A stretch of DNA of 64,000 bases, taken from assembly GCF_003014675.1 (NCBI RefSeq), contig NZ_PYAU01000001.1:2170001-2234000 (forward strand), written 5' to 3'. Source of the DNA: Labedella gwakjiensis (lineage in GTDB: Bacteria; Actinomycetota; Actinomycetes; Actinomycetales; Microbacteriaceae). Shown here in pieces: positions 33,301 through 41,985 of this stretch. The notes under the pieces were generated by a model, which did not search any database, was not told the origin of the DNA, and was given only the letters and a program-made list of their open reading frames with translations. How positions within the stretch are numbered: position 1 is the first letter of the stretch; the number at the start of each line of letters is the position of its first letter. A program made the translations under genes and the position numbers.

Positions 33301-33700
33301 GACGCGGCTCCGGATCGATGTCCGGGTCGGTCTCGTTCTCCACGGTGTGCGATTCCACGGCGTGCGTGTCGTCGGAGTGCTCGTCGCCCGGTCCGGGTCG
33401 CGCGGGTTCGTGGTCGTCCGACTCCTGGGCGCCAGGCGTCGACTGGTCGAGGCGGGCGGCCTCGATCGGGTCCGTGGGCTCGAGGCCGTCGGTGTCGGCG
33501 TGGTTCGACGTGTGCTGAGTGGACCGGCTGTCGTAGATCGGGGCGCCGTCGCTCCCGTCCTCGCCGATGTGCTCGGAGAGACCGCCGGAGCCGCCGAGGT
33601 GCTCGCCCGGCCCCTTCTTCTCGTCCTCGGCGCGCTTGGCCGCCCACTCCTCCTTGGCGCCGTCCATGATGGGTGCGTCCTGGGTGTCCTCGGGAGCCAT
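33293..33700 (-). CDS. Small acidic hydrophilic protein
   Basis: 135 residues, rich in Asp, Glu, His and Pro, no hydrophobic core and no membrane segment; probably largely disordered. The N-terminus MAPEDTQDAPIMDGAKEEW and the GPGEHLGGSGGLSEHIGED stretch look like conserved short blocks of small actinobacterial stress-type proteins, but I do not recognise a family. Very strong ribosome site AGGAGG five bases before ATG. A perfect hairpin lies at the 5' end of its message (33720-33737). Function unknown. Confidence 0.75.
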   Translation of the reverse strand: MAPEDTQDAPIMDGAKEEWAAKRAEDEKKGPGEHLGGSGGLSEHIGEDGSDGAPIYDSRSTQHTSNHADTDGLEPTDPIEAARLDQSTPGAQESDDHEPARPGPGDEHSDDTHAVESHTVENETDPDIDPEPRQA

Positions 33701-33719
33701 GTGGTCCTCCTCGTCTCGG

Positions 33720-33737
33720 GTCGAGAGTGGTCTCGAC
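33720..33737 (-). promoter_or_regulatory. Palindrome at predicted transcript start
   Basis: GTCGAGA, GTGG, TCTCGAC: 7-bp perfect arms. A -10-like TACGCT (33745-33750, minus strand) places transcription start near 33738, so the palindrome is either an operator over +1 or a 5'-terminal mRNA hairpin ahead of the strong AGGAGG. Confidence 0.45.
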
Positions 33738-33841
33738 TCCGCTCAGCGTACGAAGGGACCGCCCGAGCGGACAGACGGTTGACGACCGGGGCCGGGCGTG
33801 ACAGGTGCGGAGATCGATCGGGGTGCACCCCGCGGGAGTCG

Positions 33842-33847
33842 TAGGCT
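33842..33847 (+). promoter_or_regulatory. Candidate leaderless -10 of the ADH gene
   Basis: TAGGCT, then six bases, then ATG at 33854. No ribosome site. Confidence 0.55.
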
Positions 33848-33853
33848 CGTCCT

Positions 33854-34903
33854 ATGCATGCAGCCGTCATCCACGCAGCCCACGATGTCCGCTTCGAGTC
33901 CGTTCCGGATCCCGTCCTGTCCACCGGGGGCGACGCCATCGTGCGGGTCGTCGCATCGTGCGTGTGCGGCTCCGACCTGTGGCCGTACCGCGGCGTCACC
34001 GAGACCGAGGAGCCGAAGCGCATCGGCCACGAATTCGTCGGGATCGTGGAGCAGGTGGGCGACGACGTGAGCCGCGTGAAGGTCGGCGACTTCGTGATCG
34101 CGCCCTTCTACGACTGCGACATGACGTGTGTGAACTGTCGCAACGGGTTCAGCACGTCGTGCCTCGAGGGCGGGTGGTGGGGTGCTGACGACCGCTCCGG
34201 TGCCTTCGCCGACGGCGGCCAGGGCGAGTTCGTGCGTGTCCCGCACGCCGACGGGTCCCTCGTCGCGACGCCGGAGCAGCCGTCAGACGAGCTCATCCCG
34301 CATCTCCTCACCCTCGCCGACGTGATGGGGACCGGGCACCACGCGGCCGTCTCGGCCGGCGTCGGCCCGGGGAAGACGGTCGTCGTCGTGGGCGATGGCG
34401 CTGTCGGACTGTGCGCCGTGCTCGCGTCGAAGCGTCTGGGAGCTGAGCGCATCGTCGCGATGTCGCGCCACGAGTCGCGCCAGAACCTCGCAACGCGTTT
34501 CGGCGCGACGGACATCGTCGCGGAACGCGGCGACGAGGGCGTCGACGCGATCCACGCCATGTTCGACGGCGTCGGCGCCGATTGCGTGCTCGAGTGCGTC
34601 GGAACGAAGGAGTCGATGGACCAGGCTCTCCGCTCGGCCCGTCCGGGTGGCCAGGTGGGCTTCGTCGGAGTGCCGAACGGAGGCCCCGAGCTGCCGATGC
34701 GCCGCATGTTCGGAACGAACGTCGGCGTGCGCGGCGGTGTCGCCCCCGTGCGGAACTACATCGAGGAACTCCTCCCCGAGGTGCTGTCAGGCAGCCTCGA
34801 GCCCGGTCTCGTCTTCGATCTCGAGCTGCCGCTCTCGGAGGTCGCGGAGGCCTACTCCGCGATGGACGAGCGGCGCGCCATCAAGGTGCTGCTCCGCCCC
34901 TGA
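33854..34903 (+). CDS. Zinc-dependent alcohol dehydrogenase family protein
   Basis: 349 residues, medium-chain dehydrogenase/reductase. Catalytic zinc ligands C38 (CGSD) and H59-E60 (GHE). Four structural-zinc cysteines C88, C92, C95 and C103 are present with a CX3C first pair instead of CX2C. Rossmann motif VVGDGAVGLCAV near 175. GADCVLECVGTKESMDQAL is typical of class III/threonine dehydrogenase-like members. Start is supported by TAGGCT six bases upstream (leaderless). Substrate not predictable; neighbours give no pathway. Confidence 0.9.
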   Translation: MHAAVIHAAHDVRFESVPDPVLSTGGDAIVRVVASCVCGSDLWPYRGVTETEEPKRIGHEFVGIVEQVGDDVSRVKVGDFVIAPFYDCDMTCVNCRNGFSTSCLEGGWWGADDRSGAFADGGQGEFVRVPHADGSLVATPEQPSDELIPHLLTLADVMGTGHHAAVSAGVGPGKTVVVVGDGAVGLCAVLASKRLGAERIVAMSRHESRQNLATRFGATDIVAERGDEGVDAIHAMFDGVGADCVLECVGTKESMDQALRSARPGGQVGFVGVPNGGPELPMRRMFGTNVGVRGGVAPVRNYIEELLPEVLSGSLEPGLVFDLELPLSEVAEAYSAMDERRAIKVLLRP

Positions 34904-34930
34904 CGCTCGTCGTCGTTCATGGCGAGCCGA

Positions 34931-34936
34931 TAGCCT
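34931..34936 (+). promoter_or_regulatory. Candidate leaderless -10 upstream of the LuxR gene
   Basis: TAGCCT followed by seven bases and GTG at 34944, the start of an 8-codon ORF. Transcription from here would give a message that begins at that GTG. Confidence 0.55.
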
Positions 34937-34943
34937 GTCTCCC

Positions 34944-34970
34944 GTGTTGGTCCGTATGGAGGCGACGTGA
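34944..34970 (+). CDS. Leaderless 8-codon upstream ORF
   Basis: GTG TTG GTC CGT ATG GAG GCG ACG TGA encodes the peptide VLVRMEAT. Its start is placed as for a leaderless mRNA (seven bases after TAGCCT). Its stop overlaps the regulator start (GTGA at 34967-34970). The body of the uORF contains GGAGG, the ribosome site of the regulator. Ribosomes finishing the uORF would be positioned to restart on the regulator gene. Seen in sequence; translation is inferred. Confidence 0.5.
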   Translation: MLVRMEAT

Positions 34971-37579
34971 GCGGACGAGCGCTCTTCGGTGTTCCGCGCC
35001 GCGCTCCGGGACTGGTGGACAGGTCGGCGCTCGAGTCGCGCCTCGACGATGCCGCTGCGATCACCACGCTCACCGCCGGTGCCGGATTCGGAAAGACCGT
35101 CCTGCTCGCGAGCTGGGCGTCGTCGCGCGAGCACACGGGCGTGTGGATCGACGGGTCGACGGCGGCAGGTGACCGCGTCTCGTTCTGGCGCAACGCCTTC
35201 GCCCTCATCGCTGAGGCCGGCGAGCGGACCGGGAGCGAGGTGCTGCGCACCGCGGTGATCCCGTCCTTCGATTCGCTCGTCGAGGCGGGCGTGACGCCGG
35301 CTGTCGCCGCGTTCGCGCGGAGTCTCGGCTCGCCGTTCGTGCTCATCATCGACAACGCCCACATGATCGATCTGCCTGCGATCGCGTCCGATCTCGTCGG
35401 CTTCTCCCGGTTCGCCGACGGGTCGAGGCTCATCGTGTCCGACCGTCATCGCCGATTCCGGCCCACTCTGCTCGCCTCCGACGTGGAGGAGACCCGCCTG
35501 ACGGGCCCCGATCTCGTGCTCTCTCCCGACGAGATCGCCCGGCTGATCGACGGCCTGGGCACTCGGGTGCGCAACCGTGTGTCCCCCGCGGAGGTGCATC
35601 GACTCACCGGCGGGATCGTGGGTCTCGCCCGCCGTGTCGTGGTGACGCCCGGGCCGCATCCCGAGAGTGGTGGCGAGCTGCTCGAGCCGTGGACCGAGGC
35701 GATCGGACCATCGACGGGCGACCCGCGGAACGGGGTAACCGACCTCGCCGCGGCGGGGATCCCCCCTGCGCACCTCATCGCCGCACTCGGTCGCGCGACA
35801 GCCGATGAGGCCGCCCGTATCACGGGCATGTCGCCGGACGAGGCGGCGCGCGTCCTCCAGGCGGGGAGCGATCACGGGCTCGGATGGTGGGAGGAGACGG
35901 GCGGCCCCGCGCAGTTCACGTTCGCGCGGATCGCGTCGATCGCCGCTCGATCCGCCGTCATGCGTTTCGGCACGGCGGATCAGCGCCGGCGGGTCGCTGC
36001 CCGCTTCGCGCAGGTCTTCGCCGAGCGCGGGGAGGCCATGACCGCGTTCGGTCTCGCGCTCGATGCCGAGGACTACGACCTGGCCGTCGCGATCGGCAAG
36101 CGCTCGTACCTCCAGCTCATCCGCGACGACACCCCGGGGACGCTGCAGCGGCTGCGGCGCATCCCCCTGACGAAGCTGCGGAGACAGCCGCTCCTCGTTC
36201 TGTTCATCGCGATGCTGCACGCACAGTCGCCGAGGGGCCGCGCGGCCGCGCTGTTCCACTTCGCACTCGCAGAGCGGCTCGCACGGGCCACCGAGTCGAG
36301 CGGGGCGGCCGACGACCGCGCGATCATGGTCGGGGTGCGCGGGGCCGCGATGAGGATGCAGGGGAAGTTCGATCGGGCCGTCCCCGTGGCACGCGAGTTC
36401 CTCGATCGCTTCGATCGACTCTCTCCCGAGGAGCAGGATCGACTCAGCAGCGTGAGTCGCCCCTTGTTGTGGCAGGCGGCGCACACCTTGTTCTTCGCGG
36501 GAGAGACGGAGACGGCCGTCGGAGCGGCACAGCGCATGCTCGCCGTCCCGGTGCCGTTGTCCGACGGTGAGGCGGACACGGGCCTGCGCCCGGCTCTGTC
36601 GGTCGTATCGGCGGTGTCCGCCGTCGTCGGCTCGATGGGGGAGGCGCGCGCCGCGCTCGATGAGGCGCTCGTCCACCCGGCCCGCTCGAGCGACTTCTAT
36701 CTCGTCTGGGAGCGGACGACGGCCGCGATCGCGGCGATCGAGGACGGGGACTTCGCGAGCGCCGTTCCGCTCATCGACTCCATCGACCACGACATGGGGG
36801 CCAGTGAATACTGGCCGGTCGATGCCGTGATCCGGGCGCTCGCCGAGGTCGGCGACGGTCGTGTGGACGGCGCGATCCGTGTGCTCGAGGCTGTGCTCGA
36901 ATCGGATGCGCCTCCCCGTCAGGCCGCGCCGACGCGCGACGTCGTGGTCGTCCTCCATGCCCTCCTGTGCGTCGCCGGCCGACCGGCGGGGAGAGCAGCA
37001 GGGATCCTGCGGCACGTCTCCCGGCGCGGCCCGGCCGTGGCTCTCGCCGAGGCCGTCATCGCGTTGCGCGCCGACGAACCGGTCTCGGCACTCGGGCTCG
37101 TCGGCCGCGGATTCGGTGATGCGTCGACGTCACCCCGAGTGAGGGCGTCAGCCCTCCTCGTCCGCGCAGCGGCGTCGTCGGCGGTCTCGCAGGACGATGC
37201 GGCGGCGCGGGCCGCGCGCGAGGCCGTCACCCTCATGACCGCGACGGGCCTCGCGACGCCGTGGCTGGTCCTCACCCCCTCGGAACGTTCGACCCTTCTG
37301 GCCCTCGTCGGGCCGGAGCTGGCCGGCGCGGACGTCGTCGCCGCGGCCGAGCGGATGCCCACGGTCTATCTCGACGGCGCGCGGGTGGAGAGGCTGACGG
37401 CGAGGGAGCGCGACGTGCTGGCACGGCTCGTGGCGGGGGACACGATCCCACAGGTCGCCGAGGCATCGGGGGTGTCGTCCAACACCGTGAAGACCCAGCG
37501 TGCGCGGATCTACCGGAAGCTCGGTGTGGACAACCGCGCCGATGCCGCGCGCGTCGCCCTCGAACACGATCTGCTCTGA
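34967..37579 (+). CDS. Large LuxR-family regulator, MalT/LAL type
   Basis: 870 residues. N-terminal Walker A TAGAGFGKT (residues 36-44; K43) and IIDNAHMIDLP as Walker B form a STAND-like NTPase. The middle consists of helical TPR-like repeats (about 350-790). The C-terminal LuxR helix-turn-helix is LTARERDVLARLVAGDTIPQ to SSNTVKTQRARIYRKLGVDN. Such proteins are large ATP-binding regulators that sense a ligand; MalT is the model. GTG 34967 has GGAGG five bases upstream and overlaps an upstream 8-codon ORF. Target genes unknown; the divergent context is only the small membrane proteins downstream. Confidence 0.9.
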   Translation: MSGRALFGVPRRAPGLVDRSALESRLDDAAAITTLTAGAGFGKTVLLASWASSREHTGVWIDGSTAAGDRVSFWRNAFALIAEAGERTGSEVLRTAVIPSFDSLVEAGVTPAVAAFARSLGSPFVLIIDNAHMIDLPAIASDLVGFSRFADGSRLIVSDRHRRFRPTLLASDVEETRLTGPDLVLSPDEIARLIDGLGTRVRNRVSPAEVHRLTGGIVGLARRVVVTPGPHPESGGELLEPWTEAIGPSTGDPRNGVTDLAAAGIPPAHLIAALGRATADEAARITGMSPDEAARVLQAGSDHGLGWWEETGGPAQFTFARIASIAARSAVMRFGTADQRRRVAARFAQVFAERGEAMTAFGLALDAEDYDLAVAIGKRSYLQLIRDDTPGTLQRLRRIPLTKLRRQPLLVLFIAMLHAQSPRGRAAALFHFALAERLARATESSGAADDRAIMVGVRGAAMRMQGKFDRAVPVAREFLDRFDRLSPEEQDRLSSVSRPLLWQAAHTLFFAGETETAVGAAQRMLAVPVPLSDGEADTGLRPALSVVSAVSAVVGSMGEARAALDEALVHPARSSDFYLVWERTTAAIAAIEDGDFASAVPLIDSIDHDMGASEYWPVDAVIRALAEVGDGRVDGAIRVLEAVLESDAPPRQAAPTRDVVVVLHALLCVAGRPAGRAAGILRHVSRRGPAVALAEAVIALRADEPVSALGLVGRGFGDASTSPRVRASALLVRAAASSAVSQDDAAARAAREAVTLMTATGLATPWLVLTPSERSTLLALVGPELAGADVVAAAERMPTVYLDGARVERLTARERDVLARLVAGDTIPQVAEASGVSSNTVKTQRARIYRKLGVDNRADAARVALEHDLL

Positions 37580-37832
37580 GCCCACGCCGGGGGCCCACGG
37601 ATCGATGACCCCCATCCGGGCGGATGACGTGCGCGGGTGACAGATGCCGGCGCCCTCGGAAGCGCTCATAGGCTGGCGTGCGGGCCCCTGCCGTACCCGA
37701 AGCGGCGGACGGCCCTCCCCGCGAACGCGCCGCCGTCGACCCGAAACGACATCGGCCGTTCTCCGTACGAACGCCGTCCGGGCGAGCCGTTCTCGCCCGG
37801 ACGCGCGTCGTTCTCCCTCCCGAGGAACACCC

Positions 37833-38153
37833 GTGCACGCCACCCGCCGTCAGCCGAGCCCGCTCCTGCTCCGCGACCCTGCCGCCGTCGTCCCGGTGGT
37901 CTCAGCCTCGACCGGCTCGGGGTCCGCGGTCTCTGCATCCTCCCGTTCAGCCGGCCGCTCGTGGGGCGGTCCGCTGCTGGTACTCGTCGCCGTGCTCGCC
38001 GTGCTGTGGACGGTGCCGATCGCGGTGGACACGATCATGATGGGCGGCGCGCTCGTTGAGCGTGTCGCACTCTTCCTCGTCGTCACCTTCGCTCTCGGCG
38101 GCTGTTTCCCGGTGGTGGTCGCCGGTCGGCGTCGCCGCCTCGAGCGACACTGA
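37833..38153 (+). CDS. Small membrane protein, two helices
   Basis: 106 residues. After a 45-residue polar N-terminus come two hydrophobic segments, PLLVLVAVLAVLWTVPIAVD and VALFLVVTFALGGCFPVVVA, then a basic end RRRRLERH. GTG 37833 is preceded by GAGGAA. A TAGGCT -10 candidate lies at 37670, giving a 5' UTR of about 150 nt. The 253-nt gap after the LuxR gene otherwise holds nothing I recognise. Unknown function; the start is uncertain. Confidence 0.55.
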   Translation: MHATRRQPSPLLLRDPAAVVPVVSASTGSGSAVSASSRSAGRSWGGPLLVLVAVLAVLWTVPIAVDTIMMGGALVERVALFLVVTFALGGCFPVVVAGRRRRLERH

Positions 38154-38217
38154 CCGACCGGTAACGTCTGAGGTGCGTCGCCACCGACGCGTAGCGACAC
38201 CGAGGTCTGGGAGAGGG

Positions 38218-38781
38218 ATGTCGACGTATTCGACGAGGAGTCTGCTGCAGTGTGCGGCGATCGCGGCCGCGAGCGCCGTGGGGCTTGTCCTGATGACGCC
38301 CCTGACGTCGTGGCTCGCCGTGCTGAGCGCACCGGTCTACGCGGCCGTCGCCTCTCTGCACATGCTGGGGCCCATGATCGCCCTGCGCTGGACCCGGCTG
38401 CCGTGGGCCGCCTCGCTCACAGCGTTCCTCGCAGCGCTCATCGCCATGCCGTTCTCGACGCTCGGTGCGCTCCTCGTTCCCGCCCTCGTGCTCCCGGCCC
38501 TCGCGATCGACGTCGTCGTGCTGCTGGCCCGGCCTCGCGGCGGGTGGCTCGGCCTCTACGTCGGAGCGCTGTGCGGAGGTCTCGTGATCTTCGCGATCTC
38601 CTTCGTCGTGATCCCCGCCGATGTCGTGGGTCCGGCGCTCATCGTGACCCTGCTCGTCGTGCGGCTCGGCTCCTACGCGGCGGTGATGCGCCTCGCGCAG
38701 TCCGTCGCGACCGGGCTCGTGCGCGCGGGGGTCAGGCCCTCGACGGCGTCGAGACCGGACCGTGTGCGGCGCGGCTCCTAG
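38218..38781 (+). CDS. Multi-spanning membrane protein, ECF S-component-like
   Basis: 187 residues with five or six predicted helices. The N-terminal STYSTRSLLQCAAIAAASAV and the hydrophobic middle resemble substrate-binding S subunits of energy-coupling-factor vitamin transporters, but no ECF ATPase or T component is nearby, so group II sharing of modules would be required. Preceded by GAGAGGG. Its TAG stop overlaps the stop of the convergent aldolase gene (38778-38781), so there is no room for a terminator. Function is inferred from shape only. Confidence 0.6.
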   Translation: MSTYSTRSLLQCAAIAAASAVGLVLMTPLTSWLAVLSAPVYAAVASLHMLGPMIALRWTRLPWAASLTAFLAALIAMPFSTLGALLVPALVLPALAIDVVVLLARPRGGWLGLYVGALCGGLVIFAISFVVIPADVVGPALIVTLLVVRLGSYAAVMRLAQSVATGLVRAGVRPSTASRPDRVRRGS

Positions 38782-39863
38782 ACGGAGGAGGCGAGCTCCG
38801 CACGGATGCCGTCGATGAACGCGTCCACGTCGTCCTCCGTGGTGTCCCACGAGCACATCCAGCGGACCTCGCCCGTGGAGATGTCCCAGTCGTAGAAGCG
38901 GAAGGCCTCGTGGAGGCGTGCGGCCGCCGCGGCCGGGACCGTCGCGAAGACGGCGTTCGCGTCGGTCGACTGCGTGAAGGCGAGACCGGGGGCCGAACCG
39001 TCGGCGATCGACGCCTCGAGGCCCGCGCGGAGACGTGCCGCCATCGTGTTCGCGTGGGCCGCCGACCGCTGCCACAGGTCGTTGCTCAGCAGCTCGATGA
39101 ACTGCGCCGAGAGGAAGCGCATCTTCGACGCGAGCTGCATGTTCATTTTGCGGAGGTACACGAGCCCGTCGGAGGCGGCCGGGTCCAGGACGACGATGAG
39201 TTCTCCGAGGAGGAGGCCGTTCTTGGTGCCGCCGTAGGAGAGCACGTCGACGCCGGCATCGGTCGTGATCGCACGCAGGGGCACGCCGAGGGCGGCGGCC
39301 GCGTTCGAGAGGCGTGACCCGTCCATGTGCAGGCGCATGCCGTGCGCGTGCGCGTGATCGGCCAGCGCGCGGATCTCGTCCGGCGAGTAGACCGTTCCGA
39401 CCTCGGTGGACTGCGTGATCGACACGACGAGCGGCTGCGCACGGTGCTCGTCGCCCCAGCCCCACGCCTGGCGGTCGACGAGCTCGGGGGTGAGCTTGCC
39501 GTCCGGGGAGTCGACGGTGAGGATCTTGATCCCGCCGATGCGCTCGGGAGCGCCGTTCTCGTCCGTGTTGATGTGGGCGGTGGAGGCGGCGACGACAGCG
39601 CCCCAGCGGGGCAGCATCGACTGCAGCCCCGTGACGTTGGCGCCCGTTCCGTTGAAGACGGGGAAGGCCTCGGCCCGCTCCCCGAAGTGCTCGCGGATCA
39701 CCGCCTGGAGGCGCTCCGTGTACGCGTCCTCGCCGTACGCGATCTGGTGGCCGCCGTTCGCCGCACCGATCGCCTCGAGGATCTCGGGGTGGATGCCGGC
39801 GTAGTTGTCGGAGGCGAAGGCGCGGAAGCGGGGATCATGCAGAACGGAGGTCACACCCTCCAT
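38778..39863 (-). CDS. ltaE: Threonine aldolase family protein
   Basis: 361 residues, PLP-dependent fold type I. Cleaves L-threonine or related beta-hydroxy amino acids to glycine and an aldehyde. FNGTGANVTGL is the phosphate-binding block, HMDGSRLSNAAAALG the PLP-stacking region, and LSYGGTKNGLLLGELIVV contains the Schiff-base lysine (GGTKNG). The ATG at 39863 lies 7 nt from palindrome B; GTG at 39854 is the alternative, but its GGAGG is too close. The usual length is 340-350 residues. Confidence 0.9.
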   Translation of the reverse strand: MEGVTSVLHDPRFRAFASDNYAGIHPEILEAIGAANGGHQIAYGEDAYTERLQAVIREHFGERAEAFPVFNGTGANVTGLQSMLPRWGAVVAASTAHINTDENGAPERIGGIKILTVDSPDGKLTPELVDRQAWGWGDEHRAQPLVVSITQSTEVGTVYSPDEIRALADHAHAHGMRLHMDGSRLSNAAAALGVPLRAITTDAGVDVLSYGGTKNGLLLGELIVVLDPAASDGLVYLRKMNMQLASKMRFLSAQFIELLSNDLWQRSAAHANTMAARLRAGLEASIADGSAPGLAFTQSTDANAVFATVPAAAAARLHEAFRFYDWDISTGEVRWMCSWDTTEDDVDAFIDGIRAELASSV

Positions 39864-39869
39864 CCAACC

Positions 39870-39929
39870 ACCCCAAAAAGATTTCGATACATCACGAGTT
39901 TCCGTGCTGTATCGAAATCTTTTTGGGGT
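39870..39929. repeat. 60-nt palindrome, copy B
   Basis: 27-nt arm (ACCCCAAAAAGATTTCGAT...), 6-nt loop (AGTTTC), 27-nt arm (CGTGCTGTATCGAAATC...). Only one of 27 pairs is broken. It lies between the end of the minus-strand ABC permease gene (39962) and the start of ltaE (39863), so it can end the exporter transcript. Followed on the plus strand by G runs up to 39957. Confidence 0.95.
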
Positions 39930-39961
39930 GAGGAGGGGTGGTCGGGGAGGGGCGGGTGCGG

Positions 39962-41086
39962 TCAGCGGGAGAGGGCGTCGCGCCACTTCACGGTGCCGCC
40001 GAGCTTCAGGAGCGAGTTCTCGTAGATCTTCGAGCCGAGCACGATCGTGCCGAGCGCCGTGATCGCGAGGATCGCGAGCGACACGAGCGGTTCCCACCAC
40101 TGCGCATCCCCGAGGAACAGGCGCACGGGCATGCCCACGGGGGCGGAGAACGGCACGTACGACATGATCCCCAGCACGAGCGGGTTGTCGTAGAAGAAGA
40201 TCACCAGGAAGTAGGGGATCATCACGAGCATCGTCACGGGCGTGGTCGTCGAGCCGATGTCCTCGACGCGCGACACCATCGAGCCGGTCGCGGCGAAGAG
40301 TGACGCGAGCAGCACGAATCCGAGCACGAAGAACACCACGAACCACAGCACGGGCGCCCCGAGGAGCGAGAGCAGGTCGCTCTGGCCCGTGATCGTGAGC
40401 CCGATGATCGACAGCGCCGCGATCACCGCGATCTGCGCGAACGCGAGGATCGAGTTGCCGATCACCTTCCCTGCGAGGAGCGCACGGACGGGCACGGCCG
40501 ACATGAGGATCTCGACGACGCGCGTCTGCTTCTCCTCCACGACCGATTGCGCGATCGTCGAGCCGAACGTCATCGCCGATGCGAAGAACACGACGCCGAA
40601 CGCGATCGCCACGAGGTAGGCCAGGAAGGGGTTCTGCGCGTCACCGTCGAGCAGCGTGACGGGTGGCGTGATGCTCAACTGCTGCAGCAGGCCGGAGGGG
40701 GTCTCCGAGTCGGCGACCACGACGATGCCGAGCGGCGTCGAATCGTCCGGGAGGATCGCCGCGGTGACGTCGCCCGAGCGGACGAGCTCCTCCGCCTCCT
40801 CCGCCGAGGCGACCTCGGTCGCGTCGATTCCCGACTGACCCTGCACGGCCGCAGCGGTGTCGCTCGTGACGGCGACCTTCGTCGCCTCGGTGTTGCCTCC
40901 GATGAACCCGCCGATGAGGATCGAGCCGAGCACCACCAGCATGAGGATGCCCGTGGAGATGAGGAACGCCTTGCTGCGGAGCTTCATCCGCACCTCGCGC
41001 TCGGCGACGAGCCAGGAGCTCTGGGCGAAGCTCGGCGTCGCGGGGGCGGTCGTCGCCCGCGCCGGCCGGGTCTGTGTCGTGCTCAT
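39962..41086 (-). CDS. ABC-2 type exporter permease (NatB-like)
   Basis: 374 residues, six predicted membrane helices with a large extracytoplasmic loop between the first and second (about residues 60-170, containing DDSTPLGIVVVADSE). VVEEKQTRVVEILMSAVPVRALLAGKVIG is the conserved NatB/ABC-2 segment before helix 3. The start ATG overlaps the ATPase stop by four bases. Forms an exporter with the neighbouring ATPase; Na+ or peptide export are the precedents. Confidence 0.9.
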   Translation of the reverse strand: MSTTQTRPARATTAPATPSFAQSSWLVAEREVRMKLRSKAFLISTGILMLVVLGSILIGGFIGGNTEATKVAVTSDTAAAVQGQSGIDATEVASAEEAEELVRSGDVTAAILPDDSTPLGIVVVADSETPSGLLQQLSITPPVTLLDGDAQNPFLAYLVAIAFGVVFFASAMTFGSTIAQSVVEEKQTRVVEILMSAVPVRALLAGKVIGNSILAFAQIAVIAALSIIGLTITGQSDLLSLLGAPVLWFVVFFVLGFVLLASLFAATGSMVSRVEDIGSTTTPVTMLVMIPYFLVIFFYDNPLVLGIMSYVPFSAPVGMPVRLFLGDAQWWEPLVSLAILAITALGTIVLGSKIYENSLLKLGGTVKWRDALSR

Positions 41087-41967
41087 GCGACGACCTCCTT
41101 GAAGATCTGGGCGAGCGTCGGTCGCTGCCGCGCATACGAGGTGACGGCGCCGCGTGAGACGGCGTCCCGGAGGACCGCTTGCGCGGTGTCCTCGGAGTCG
41201 ACGTCGAAGATCGCGTCGCCCCCGTGGAAGTCGACGACGGTCACGCCCGGAACATCTCGCACCCAGCCGGCGTCGCCCGCGAGGTGCAGCTCGTACCGCA
41301 GCGACGAGTACTGCTCGCGCAGCCCCTCGCGCGGACCGTTCGCGCGGATCGTGCCGCCCGCGATGATGACGAGGTCGTCGCAGAGGCGCTCGACGATGTC
41401 GAGCTGGTGGCTCGAGAACAGGACGGGGATGCCCGACGCCGCATAATCGCCGAGCACGCCGACGACCGTGTCGACCGCCATCGGGTCGAGGCCGGAGAAC
41501 GGCTCGTCGAGCACCAGCACGTCGGGTTCGTGGACGAGCGCCGCCGCGATCTGCGCACGCTGCTGGTTGCCGAGGGAGAGGCTCTCGACGAGGTCGCCGC
41601 GGCGCTCGCCGAGGCCCAGCCGATCGAGGAGCGTGTCGGCGTTCTTCTGGGCGGCGCTCGCCGTGAAGCCGTGGAGCCGTCCGAGGTAGACGAGCTGCTC
41701 GCCGACCTTCATCTTCGGGTAGAGGCCGCGCTCCTCCGGCATGTAGCCGAAGCGGCGCCGGGCCTCGGGGGAGAGCGGTCGGCCGTCGAGGGTGACCGTT
41801 CCCGAGTCCGAGGAGAGCACTCCGAGGATGATGCGCATCGCGGTGGTCTTGCCGGCGCCGTTGCCGCCGACGAAGCCCGTCATGCGGCCCGGTGCGACGT
41901 CGAACGAGACCGCGTCGAGCGCACGGCGCGTGCCGTACGTCTTGGTCACATCCGTGAGTGTGAGCAT
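41083..41967 (-). CDS. ABC exporter ATPase (NatA-like)
   Basis: 294 residues. Walker A GGNGAGKTT, Q-loop in GYMPEERGLYP, signature LSLGNQQRAQIAAAL (LSLGN in place of LSGGQ), Walker B VLVLDEPFSGLDP, and H-loop SSHQLD. MPEERGLYPKM is characteristic of the NatA branch. The C-terminal 80 residues form a regulatory domain. The start has AGGAAGG upstream. A palindrome CGTTGG-T-CCAACG at 41986-41998 overlaps the predicted +1, suggesting repression. Confidence 0.92.
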   Translation of the reverse strand: MLTLTDVTKTYGTRRALDAVSFDVAPGRMTGFVGGNGAGKTTAMRIILGVLSSDSGTVTLDGRPLSPEARRRFGYMPEERGLYPKMKVGEQLVYLGRLHGFTASAAQKNADTLLDRLGLGERRGDLVESLSLGNQQRAQIAAALVHEPDVLVLDEPFSGLDPMAVDTVVGVLGDYAASGIPVLFSSHQLDIVERLCDDLVIIAGGTIRANGPREGLREQYSSLRYELHLAGDAGWVRDVPGVTVVDFHGGDAIFDVDSEDTAQAVLRDAVSRGAVTSYARQRPTLAQIFKEVVA

Positions 41968-41985
41968 CTGGAGGGCCTTCCTGAT

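Noticed and set aside
34787-37015. 740-codon antisense frame opposite the LuxR gene
   Set aside because: Shadow of the regulator; no domain motifs and no ribosome site.
37678-38040. 120-codon ORF starting a few bases after TAGGCT
   Set aside because: Composition is Pro/Arg/Ser shadow type; the overlapping frame with two clear membrane helices (start 37833) is the better gene.
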